From positions 16,739,131 to 16,803,130 of the forward strand of contig WARS01000029.1 of the NCBI GenBank assembly GCA_008933995.1: a stretch of 64,000 nucleotides of DNA, read 5' to 3'. The first letter of the stretch is position 1. Every line of letters begins with the position of its first letter. A program made the position numbers and the translations under genes. The notes beneath the pieces were generated by a model that saw only the letters and a program-made list of their open reading frames with translations, was not told the origin of the DNA and did no database searches. Positions 13,408 to 24,300 of this stretch are shown here, piece after piece. The DNA is from Datnioides undecimradiatus. Its lineage: Eukaryota > Chordata > Actinopteri > Lobotiformes > Datnioididae.

Positions 13408-13417
13408 TATACACAAC
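13219..13417. repeat. compound (TG)n/(TA)n microsatellite
   Basis: About 200 bp of alternating TG, TA and CA dinucleotide blocks. All five overlapping Tyr/Ile/Val/Cys/Thr/His-rich open frames here are translations of this repeat and are not genes. Alternating purine-pyrimidine DNA of this length can adopt Z-DNA or cruciform structure. Confidence 0.95.
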
Positions 13418-14906
13418 AAGTGATATATATAACAACAAGTGACGTATCTGTCAATTGGTCAGTTCCAAGAATTTGAAAGGTGTAAAAATAAAGAAGAAGT
13501 GTTACTAATATTTGCAACACTTGGTTTCTGTTGGCAGCTGGCCTGTTAACTTGCATGAGTAATGTCATATTATCTTTAGCTGTTTTTGACATTACATTAT
13601 CTTAGTTCACTATTGCAGGGAACAAGTTGTATCTTTGTCCTGTCACAGATTAATTACATTTTATATTTATTTGGTTTCATCTTTAGCTATAAGTGTTTAA
13701 GACCTAAGAAAACATTCCTTTAAAGAATAGGTTCATATTTTCAAGTCTCAAAACATTAGTTTCATGCCCATATGTGCTTTAATATTAAACGCAAAATTTC
13801 CACTGTCATCTTTTCATGCAAAAGCACCCTCTATTGTTAAGCTTAAGATAATATGAGGGTTCAGCAGTCTAAGTTAGACAAATCAAGTGTTACTTCAAGG
13901 TTACTATCTTCATGGTATCAGAAAAAACATTATGTTCTTCCTGTTATCATTTCCTTGGTAACTGGCAAAGGAACATTAAAACAAATAGGATGTATTATAC
14001 TTAAAAGATCATAACTTTGGGATGATTTGTTTAGGTCAGATTGTTGAAGCCTCCTATTAGCTTTAGCCTAAACTTTAGCTAAAATGTATTTTTGCAGAGA
14101 ACCATGACTGTTGATTTTGTTCCTTCATCTCATAGATTTGAAAAGCTTTGGGAAGAGATGTCCTTGCAGTCATTATGGCCAGGAGGAACAACTGTTTAAA
14201 TTGACAGAGCGGCATGAGAGAACGTATTTGAGACTTGAGAAAAATGTAATCCTATTCTGATGTGTTTTATCTATCTTCCATTTTTATTTGCATCCTTCTA
14301 TTTATGAAAATAATTAATATTTGACTCTTTTATTGACACATTTTTTGTATTTTATTTTTGATATACTGAGCATGATTTGGAAAGCATTATAAATGTGTGA
14401 TGTAGCCTGATCCTCTTTCCGTATATATGTGCAAAGCAGTAAATTGACAAGAACACACAGACCACAGATCTACATGTTCATGGTTTGGCAGCCGTGATGG
14501 GCAACGGTTAAACTGTGGTGGAAAAGCCTGGTGTATTGGCTGTTCTTGAGGGCCTGAGAGTACCTATGCTACGCCACCGGCACATCACCCTAACCACTCT
14601 GCTGCACAGCCCAGCTGTAAAAATAGATAGGAAAGACTGCCCCAGATATATACCAGCACCCACATACACAACTATACAAGACATAAGATGCAGACACCTT
14701 CAGGTGTTGATATGTGGCATTTGTGGGGAAGACCTCACTTACATAGGGAAGAGAAATGAGACAATGAGATATGAAACCACAAATAGTACATGCAACTGAC
14801 ACTGAGTGAATGAATTCAGTGACCTGCCTGTTCAGATGTGCTATTGTTGTCAAATGCAGTCTTTTTTCCCTTCATCTGAAGGTTAAACTGTAGTATGTCC
14901 TTGCCT

Positions 14907-14919
14907 CCACCAGGTGGCA
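14907..14919 (+). promoter_or_regulatory. CTCF-like core motif
   Basis: The sequence CCACCAGGTGGCA fits the CTCF core CCASYAGRKGGCR at every position, on the plus strand. It lies about 0.9 kb before the presumed atp8b3-like promoter and is oriented opposite to the motif at 4959-4972. Confidence 0.4.
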
Positions 14920-15330
14920 TTAGACACATGAAGAAGACAGGCTGGTTAAACTAAAGCCCTTGAATAAACAATGTGTTGCTTGTCTTCTGTTCAGAGGCGA
15001 AGAGTAGTTGGAATACACTCAGCCATGTGAACAATACACAAATATTTTCTGAATTAGTTACTGAGTCACTACGTTAACCACCTTTTAACTGAATTCAAAT
15101 ACTTCCAACATAAGAACCTGTTCCTTCTTTCTTTTTGAGGACATTTAAATAAAAAACTGCTGTCAGTTTTAAAATGAAGGTTCAATGTCTGATTGTAATG
15201 TGAAAGTATATGGATTCTTTTAAGGCAAGAGGCCAAGTTGTATTTCATTCTTTATTCTCTATTTTACATGCAGTAACATATAAGCTACAAATGTGACCAA
15301 AATGTATTGATGTGCCTGTCAGAAATTGTA

Positions 15331-15371
15331 AATTTTCCCACTGTGGAGTAAATAAAGTATTATCTAATCAG
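15331..15371 (+). repeat. fish retroelement 3' tail fragment
   Basis: The sequence TTTTCCCACTGTGGAGTAAA, followed by TAAAGTATTATC, matches the typical 3' end of teleost LINE/SINE repeats that finish with CCCACTGTGGGAC..AATAAAGG..TATC. Only the tail remains recognisable. Confidence 0.5.
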
Positions 15372-15829
15372 ATAGTACAATATCACACTTTTGCTCATTC
15401 AAACAACAAGCATTCAGCCACCGTAGCAAATAGAAACTAGACTGGAAAGAAGATTTGTTAAATATCATGCTGTGCAAGTTTATTCTTATTTTTAGTTAGA
15501 TTTGATTTTTATGATAATAAAAAGTGAGAAAGAAAAAAATCAGTAAATGACAATTGGAAATTGTTGTTGGCCATGCCAGTTAAGTCTGCGCACAAAGTAT
15601 TACTGCTTTCACATTCCTGTAAACCAATACTCCCAAAGTTTCATGGTGCCAAAGCATGATTACCACACTGTTATAAAGGCCTTCTAGGACACTGAAGTTG
15701 TTTAGTATAAAGAAGTTTCAGTCAGTTAGTGTTCCTAGATTTGTAGTTTGTGCTGGTTTATGCTCAATGAGTAAAAATGTTTCTGTATTATACAGTTTAA
15801 ATCTACAGAAAGCGAGACAAACAAGGCAG

Positions 15830-16139
15830 TCATTTGATACGCTTACACTCCTACAGGTGCCCCTCCTCCACTCCCCTTTCTTTCCTCACGTAAGGTGCAC
15901 AGGGAGCACAGTCTATGTCACCAGAGCCTTCACCTGGGAGCGGGAGGAGGGGCTGGGCTGGGCTGGCAACAAGTTGCACCAGGATAAGCAGAACGAGAGA
16001 GGAGGAGGATGGATGAAAAGCAGCTGAGGAATGGTTATGAAAACAGTCGTGTTGGTGTCTAGCTGCGGTCAGCAGGGCATCGTGATTGAAGGCTGAGTCA
16101 TGTCACCTGGCTACAAGACAGTACTGGCAAACAATGCAG
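15830..16139 (+). promoter_or_regulatory. atp8b3-like: candidate promoter and non-coding first exon of the atp8b3-like gene
   Basis: A GC-rich patch with CTCC/CCCC and GGGCTGGGCT boxes (about 15850-15975) stands out from AT-rich flanks. It is followed by a strong donor, AATGCAG then GTAACT, with the last exon base at 16139. A 5' UTR exon ending there could splice to an acceptor near TCCATAG just before the ATG at 17092. This is an inference from splice-site quality and position; no TATA box is obvious. Confidence 0.3.
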
Positions 16140-17091
16140 GTAACTGACTTTTTCTGAAGTGTTTAGGTTGTTCATATGCTGCCGCTCACAATTTATCTCA
16201 ACAACAAAGTTATTATTTGCAGCTTTACAAACAGGATTCATTAATAGTCAAAGCAGAATTTTCTCTCAGCCTCGCTCTGTGTTTATTAATTTGTTGACAA
16301 ATGTGGTCTTGGTACTAATTGCTCAGGGACCAGTAAAATATGGTGTGACAGTCATTAATTACAGTTCTTGTGCTTGTTAATCTGCACATTAATTCTTGCA
16401 GGTTTGATGCAGGTGGCTGGATCTGAGCAGCCTCGAGTCCCCTTGTGCAGATTCCAACAGAGGCTGAGCCAGAACAGTTTGTATATTTTTCAGCATTTCA
16501 GCATGTGGAAAACAAGCCGAGATTTGTTTAAAAATCACATTACTAGCATTTTGCTTATGCAATCAAGTGGTTAATGGAGGTTGGGAAAGGTTTGAAGAGC
16601 TCCAGCTAGAAGTCCTTACAGATCAGCAGCAGGTATTTATAACACTGGGGAACACAGTTTTTGCTGAGTTTGGTCTGACAGCTGTTTTTAACTAATTTTT
16701 GGGTGTGGAATCCAAAACTGATCTCAGTTTTTCTCTATCACGTCAAGTTTTTGAACTATAGGATCCCCATTTTCTTAAAACATATGAAAAATACTGTACT
16801 TAACAGATATGTGCTTGTTTTATAAAAATTTTCAAATATAGACATACAAATCAGCATGCCAATTTTAGTTTTAATCAGCATAAAAATCTAACTCAACAGA
16901 AATTTTTTTCTAATTGTTCCCCAGTGTAATATATGGTCTGTGGTGCTGTGGTGTAGCTAAGCATGGTAACGCAGTGTAATGAGTTACAAGATTGGTAAAT
17001 GAATCTGAGAGGGCGATAAAAACATTTCACTCTGTTGTCTCACTCATGTAGCGTAAGTGGAGTCTACAAACGTCTGAGTCTCCATAGCATC

Positions 17092-20000
17092 ATGGCCAAG
17101 GAAAGTGTTGAATCTGGTACGTCTTCTTTTTATTTTATCCATTTGTTTACCGACTGCTCACTGCCTCTTTATCTTACTTTCTGAGATGCATGAGGAGTTG
17201 AGTGTTTTTGATCTTAAATGAAACTTACTCTAACATTCGTACAACAGAAACTGGTGTCACATGTAACAGCCTCAATGTGAGATTTAATCTGCAGCAGATG
17301 CTGTTAGTCACTTTTGCCTTCTTCGGCTCTGAATGGGCAATGCAAGAATCCCTTTGCGATCTGGTTCACAGCAGTACACTATACACACTTGCATATTAGT
17401 ACACATTCACACAAACATGCTCGTATCTCCATCTGCTGTCTGCTGATGTAAATGCAAGATTAAATCACTGTGTGTCAACGGTCTCTGAGAGCTAAGAGTC
17501 AGCCTTGTGTGTGTTTCACAGGCCTCACATGGGAGGTGAGGGCAAACAGCCCCCACTACCACAAACACAAACAGAAAAAATCCTTTCTTTGCTTCCGCTG
17601 GGGGAGATACGCAGTGAGTCAGCCTGTGTTCCCTTCCCTCCACACCTTATGTGACATCTGTTAGCATGCTGATACACCGGAGAAACAGGTTAATATGTAT
17701 GTTGATGTGATCTCCCTTGTTGCTTCTCTGTCTTTCTCTCGTTTGCACCTTGTGTTGGTTGCCAGGACAATGTAGTGCGCAGCTACAAGTACTCCCCCCT
17801 GACATTCTTGCCCCTGACGCTGTTTGAACAGTTCCAGCGAGTGGCCAATCTCTACTTCCTCCTCATGGTGGTGATGCAGGTCAGATGAAAGCTCTGCTGG
17901 TCTCTGTCACTCTCTCTCCTCATGCTTTGACTCTGGACTTGGTATTTGATTTCTTTTACATTAGTCTTGCATTAGTCTTTTCTTTATCATGATATCTATC
18001 TATTAATAGAGTAATAAAATGCATTAATAACTTAGCTGTCTGGAGTGACAGGCTTTATTTTCTTTTTGTGCAGAACTAATGGAAATGAAGCTTTTAGATT
18101 CAATTCACCAAACATCACGGTGCATCAGGAGCTATTTTGGATAATAACCCAAAATATTCTTTTGTTTTATGGATGCAAAGGAGGGTAGACAAGCAAAACT
18201 TGCCTATAAGTCAGCTGCATCTCAGGAATTTAAAATAACAAATTCTCAATTAATGTATTAACAGGATGTAGTGACCACATTGCTACTGTCATTGAACATT
18301 ATAATTACTTGCGCTTGTCGTGTGCACAGTGTGTGTGACTCTGTGTCCCTTCTTCTTTTTCATGTCTAACTATCCATGCATGTGGTCTCCAGTGTGTGCC
18401 TGCCATTTCATCCATTCCTTGGTACATCACCATCATCCCGCTCTTCACTGTACTTACTGTGAGAGGCCTTAAAGACCTTGTCAGCGATATGGTGAGACCA
18501 CCCGTCACTCCACAGTCTCCCCCCCCCCCCCCCCCAATCTCCTCTTGCTGTCTCTTTTAGCCTGGTGGAGTGATGGAGGATGAATGCCCCTGCTCACACA
18601 TGAATGCATGAACTTAAACACAAATATACGACCGGCCTCCCGCATTGCATTTATGCGCCTGGCACTTAAGCATGTACACACTCTTTTCTCTCCTTCATTG
18701 TCCTCATTGACTCCTTGTCCTCTCTGCACTGACAAAACCAGTCATCCCAGTAGCATTAATTTTCCCTGCTATCATTAAAGCTTTTCCTTTTAAATGCAGG
18801 CGTGATGTTTTGCATGGAGAATTCTCTGGTTAAGTGCATCACTGAGTTACGGTCGTTAACAGCTCTGGGTGAAACGCTTGCCTGACCCCTCTCTATTGAC
18901 TAATCATTTAGTGGAGGGTGTAAATCTCCCAGCTGGTGTCACTGTAGAGCCCCATAATGGCGTTTCTCCTCTCTCTGTTCCCCTGCTCAACCTTTCATGG
19001 CCACCCTCACTCTCTCTTGCACGTTCCCTGTCCATCACTGTTTTCCATCCTTATCACGCATCTCAAATCTATCTCGTTTCTCTTCTCTCCTACTCTTTTT
19101 TTGGCCTCTGTCTCTCTGGTACAGGCAAGGAGACGCAGTGACACCCAGGTTAACTCCCGACCCTGTGATATACTCATCTCTCAGAGGTGAGGACAAAGAC
19201 AGTGGGTTAGTCTCTGAGGATTCAGTTTCAGTTCCAGGTTGAAACAGCCCTATAATGAAGCTCTAATGAAGTGTGAATGAGTGAATCCCTAGATGGTCCC
19301 TTTGTGCATTAGAGCAGGGTGAAAACAGAGCATCTTCTCCTGTCTTTAAGATAATTTTACTTCGGTGCATCTCTGTTGTATGTTGTATTCTATGACATGT
19401 AAAATAAAAAGTGTGTTTTTCTTTTAGCAGTTTTTGTCAAAGGCCCTACTTTAACATTTTGCTATAGTCACCAATATAAAAACTCATATAAAGGGGTTTT
19501 CATACATGGAAGCTGAGAATTTAGTATGGACCTGCTCTGCTCTTGTTTTCATGAAAGCAAATCTCTCACAGCATCAGAAAATTTGATGAAGGAGATGTAG
19601 TTGTGTGTTTTAAAAGACATTCATTTTGGGAAATTTCCAGCCAATCTTTTAAAGTTTTTGGTTTTTTTTTTAACATTTGGATTGGCACTCACTCCTCATC
19701 TGTCCTCTGTTTTAGTTTTAGCACAGCAAAGTGGAAGGATCTGTTTGTTGGTGATGTGCTGCGGATCCAGAAAGATCAAATCATCCCTGTGAGATTCTCA
19801 ATTTATAAAAAAAAATTAAAAGCAAAATGGTTAACAAATGGTTGATTAATTATTTCTGCAACTAGGACAAGAATGCATTTATTAGTTACCCTACAGACTT
19901 ACTCAAGTATTTTCATGAAGTGAAACATTTAATCACAGCAACAAACAGCAGTTGAGGTTTGGAGTATTTGAATAAATGATTTGTAGCTCTGTTTGTTTTT

Positions 20001-21313
20001 CCAGTAACTTTCCACTGAGCTCACTTTCTCTTAATTTTGAATTTTCTCTCCCTCTCTTCCTAGGCTGACCTTCTCCTACTGTGTAGTTCAGAGCCCCACA
20101 GTCTGTGTTATGTAGAGACAGCGGATATTGATGGGTAAGAGACCAAATCAGCCCCATTCTGTTGAATAATTCAATAAAACATAATCAAAAAATCATCATA
20201 CATGTGTTTGTATGTATTAACTTTATGATGATTATACTAATATGGTTGAATTAGTGCAAGAACACAAGTTAAGTACAAAGAGATAATAAAATAGGTACTA
20301 CAACATAAACTATGCATGTGGCATGACATTATAATACTAACTTAAAGCACAAATAGGAAGCAAAAAAGTAGTTTTAAGATGTAATTTTAAAGGTGATATT
20401 GATTTCAGAGGTCCAAGCTCTGGAGGGCGTTCTGTAGCCACAGGGCCTTGATGACAAAAACCTTTCACCTTTAAAGGTCTAAAATCATTTGTACACTGTG
20501 GGTCACCCAGAGCCCCAACTTCACAACTTAGGCTTTGTGGCAGCTCATTGAAGGCTACAAGATGTAAAATACATTTTGTCTCAGATTCTGCATAGCTGGG
20601 ATCAGTGTCAGTTTTCACAATGTGTGTTTTGTCTTTCTGTTACCTGTTTAAAACCTGTTTGAACCAGTAAGAGAGGAAGGAACAACAAATGGTTTATGTA
20701 GAGTAAATGGCTTTTAATGTGTCTACGTGTTGGATTCAAATTGCTCAAGTTCTTATTTCTTGGCTGATAAATAACATGGAGAACTCCTGACTCGGATTCT
20801 TAACCAATTAAATCAATAGCACATAAGTCTCTATTTATTATTATTAATGTTATGTATTCAGTGTCAACTTTTGAATTATTTTTTATCTGTTTAACTTGTT
20901 GGTGTGGTCTTTTCTTCATACAGAGAGACAAACCTCAAGTACCGACAGGCACTGAGTGCTACACACAATGAGCTGACCTCTCACCCCTCGGAGGAAGCCC
21001 TCGCTGCCTTTGATGGTGAATAAATGTTTGGGTTTTTTAAATGCAAATTCAGACATACTCATTTTATAGTAGAGAAGGACGGCACAGTGAAGACTTTTGA
21101 CAGAATTGCATTAGTCCTAAGTAAGTGCAGCAAATGTAGCCTTTCATTTTACAGGTGTCGTGCTCTGTGAGGAGCCCAACAACCGCCTGTACACCTTCAG
21201 AGGCCAGCTGCACTGGAGAGGAGAGTGTTTCCTGCTGGACAACCAGAACATCCTCCTGAGGGGAACAGTCCTACGCAACACAGAGCGTGCCTATGGCCTG
21301 ACCGTATACACTG
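17092..21313 (+). other. atp8b3-like: atp8b3-like exons 1-9: N terminus, TM1-TM2, actuator domain
   Basis: Exon 1 contributes only 25 coding bases (eight codons plus one base); its phase fits the acceptor at 17522, which is the main argument for this start. Exons 3 and 4 carry TM1 (motif [13 protein letters not shown], about residues 56-77) and TM2 (about 87-103). The actuator motif DGETN is split by the intron between 20134 and 20924. The usual P4 ETAELDGET appears here as ETADIDGET. Exon 6 has two in-frame acceptors six bases apart (exon start 19716 or 19722), so two residues (FS) may be optional. A poly-C run (18521-18536) lies in the intron after exon 4. Confidence 0.85.
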
Positions 21314-24300
21314 GTACGTGGAGAAGAATTTATTCAGTTAAGAGAAGGGGATGTCAGCATTGATTTGTGTGTGATTTCAATACAGAGGGAGGATTATACA
21401 GCTTTTGTCTGTAAAATGAGTGTGAGCTGCCGTCAAACCAGTCTGTTGAGTGTAATAATGAGGAAAAGAAGTTTACACCGAAACAAAAATATGGGATAAA
21501 GAGAGGAGAGATAAAACTATCACAGAATGTTTTTGTGTCCACCTATCCTTATTTCACCTTCTACTTTGGTCTCCACTTGTTTCAATGACAAATTTTATTA
21601 TGTGGAATACATTATACTGCTAATTATGGACGGTACTTAACTCTTGCAGCTGTGTCTTAAATGTGGGTCTGTTAACGTCTGGCAGATTGCAGGCTCCTCT
21701 TGTCTTTTAAGTGATCATTGATCGGATATTACTGGACCAGGCGGAGGTGTCATGGATCTCACTGCTATGACCCTTTCAGTTCTGGTAAAGCAGATCAATA
21801 GATCAAATTCTTCCAGAGATGGGTTTTATACCGTTCATCAGAGACTGTCTAGTGGTGTGACCCCAGTTTAGCCTGATTATAACTCTAACCCTCCTGACAC
21901 ACTTGACACAGTCTATTTTGAACTGTGTACAATCAAGGTTGACATATTGTTGTTCTAGTGAGACTTGGAATCAGTTTTTGTCCTTGAACAGTTTAAGGAT
22001 TTGGCGCACATTCTCAGTCATTTTTTACACATGCAGCTCAACGTCCCTCAACAGTCTATGTGAGAATGAGATAACATCACTGGAAAACATAATGTGATAC
22101 TTTATTGATCCCTGCAAGGGAAATTCTCTCTTCCCACTGACCTCTCGGCAGCGGGGTCAGACACCCCTGGAACTGGTAGGGATTCAGCATCTTGCTCAAG
22201 GGCACATCAGCAGATACTTACTGACACAAGGGCTTGAACTTTCACACTCTTGCTGCGGGATGGACTCCCGACTTCGCTCAGCCAGGCCACTGGAGCGATA
22301 GCATTTAATAGTTGTCTGTTCTGTGCCAGGCGCTGACACTAAGATCCTGAGGAACTGCGGGAAACTGAGAGTGAAGACGACTCAAACTGAAAAAGTTTTC
22401 AACAGAGTGGTGATCGGGGTGAGTGGGTAAAGGGCAGAGCGATGACAAGTGTTGAGGTATCATGTAGAGTTATTGTAAACTGTGCGTTTGGATCTCTAGA
22501 TAGTCCTGTCTGTGCTGCTGACTGCTCTGGTTCTTGCCATCTGCGCCGGTGTGTTTTCCGGTTGGGTCATGAGCCACACAGGTGTTCTGACTCCTTTGGT
22601 GGTGGATGGAAACCCCATCTACACAGCGTTCCTCATCTTCTGGAGCTACATCATCCTCCTCAGCCCGGCCATGCCCATAGCTCTCTACATCACGTCGGTT
22701 CCATCTACACGATGCACTTGAGCAAAGGCAGGAAATACAGCTGTGTTTATGTGTATGCTGTCTAACTTTGCATGTATTCTCTGTGTCCACAGGTTTGAGC
22801 TGATCCACACGGTCCACAGCCTGTTTATTGGCTGGGATCTGGAGATGTATTGGCAGCACGCAGACAAACCGGCCCAGGCCAGGAATACTTCATTGAGTGA
22901 GGACCTCGGCCAAGTGGGATACTTACTGAGTGACAAAACTGGGACACTAACACAGAATCGTCTGCTCTTCAGACAATGCTGCATAGCTGGGGAGATCTAT
23001 GGTAACAAAAATATGATATCAATATATTATGTGGTATTTAAATTTTCATTCTTTGAAGGAAACAACAACCTGATGCCGGATCGTTTTGTAATAAGAAAAC
23101 ATATTATCTTGTTTTGACTTCATACCATGTGTTTGCTGGAAATGAAGACTTCCTAAACCCAGTTCAACAAATACAATCAACCTTTTCTCCTATTTTTATT
23201 TCACCTCAGCATTCACTTCCAACAGGGTGCATCAAAACATGAATGCAACAAGCTACCAAAATGCATATTTACAGGAACATTAAATGCCATCTTTGTAGAC
23301 ACATCAGAAATTGGACATGTTGACCCTCAAGTTCAGACAAATAACTTAAATATCTTTCCTCAGTTTGTTAAAATTGACACACCATTATCAAATCAATTAA
23401 TTATAGACAATTCAATAAAAATAAGTGTTCAATAAGTGTTCAAGATTTTGTGAAGTTACAAAACTGTATCCTGTTTGTCAGCAATGTAATTTTATTTTTT
23501 TAAATGTGAGTTTCATAATTACCATAGAGCAAAGTTTCCTCGCTGGATTACAGTGGAACAAATATCCCTCTGGGGATGTTACTTCATATGAACCTTGAAT
23601 GAGATAACAGGAAATACTCAAAATGCTCATATCCAGCAGCCACATGTCCATCTACTAAATATTTAACATTAGATCTGCCCACTGAAGGCAAGCTGTAATT
23701 AAAACCTTGTCAGAATCACATCAACCATATGTTGTATGTCTGAACCACTTCCTGGTCTAACCCACATCTGTTTTGTCTTTCTTTCTACCATATTCTTATC
23801 ATCCATGCATTTGAAAGTCATTTAATATAATTACTTCTCTTTTTAGGTGATGCATCGGTCATAGCAGAGGACACAGAGGTACCATATAATAGCTCTAAAA
23901 TCTGCATCTTTGAACTGCATTTTGTTATTTTTTTCAACTTTTCCTTGTATTTTTCAAACTAAATTCCTTCAGGTTAAATCTTTTCTTATCTATGTGCCTG
24001 TTTTGTGTCACATTGTCTACTGCCATCAGTATATTAAGACTCTCTTTGTGTATAAATGCAAATGCGTACAATGTCAGTGCACATGGTGTACCATCTGTTA
24101 CCCTCTATGTGTGCAGCCCATGGACTTAAGCTGGAATCCCTACTCCTGCGGTGGTCTGTTCATGTCAGCCCCCAGGCTGGTTGAGAAGCTCAGAGGACAG
24201 CAGTGTCCACTCAGCAGACAGTTCTTCACAGCGCTGTCTTTATGTCACACTGTCATGACAGATTGGAAGGAAGGTTGTGTGTTTGTGTGTTGAACTTTTG

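Larger units (their letters stand above)
11901..15829. other. intergenic, no gene seen
   Basis: This may include more of the Tc1-like remnant to about 12200, then a long TG/TA microsatellite (13219-13417), a CTCF-like motif (14907-14919) and a retroelement tail (15331-15371). The short open frames in between have no domain signal and no splice context that would link them into a gene. Confidence 0.5.

Noticed and set aside
13170-13592. Overlapping Tyr/Ile/Thr/His/Val-rich frames up to 140 codons
   Set aside because: Translation of the TG/TA microsatellite in several frames.
20337-20618. 93-codon minus-strand frame in an atp8b3-like intron
   Set aside because: Faintly resembles non-coding parts of fish repeats but I could not name a family, so no element is claimed.
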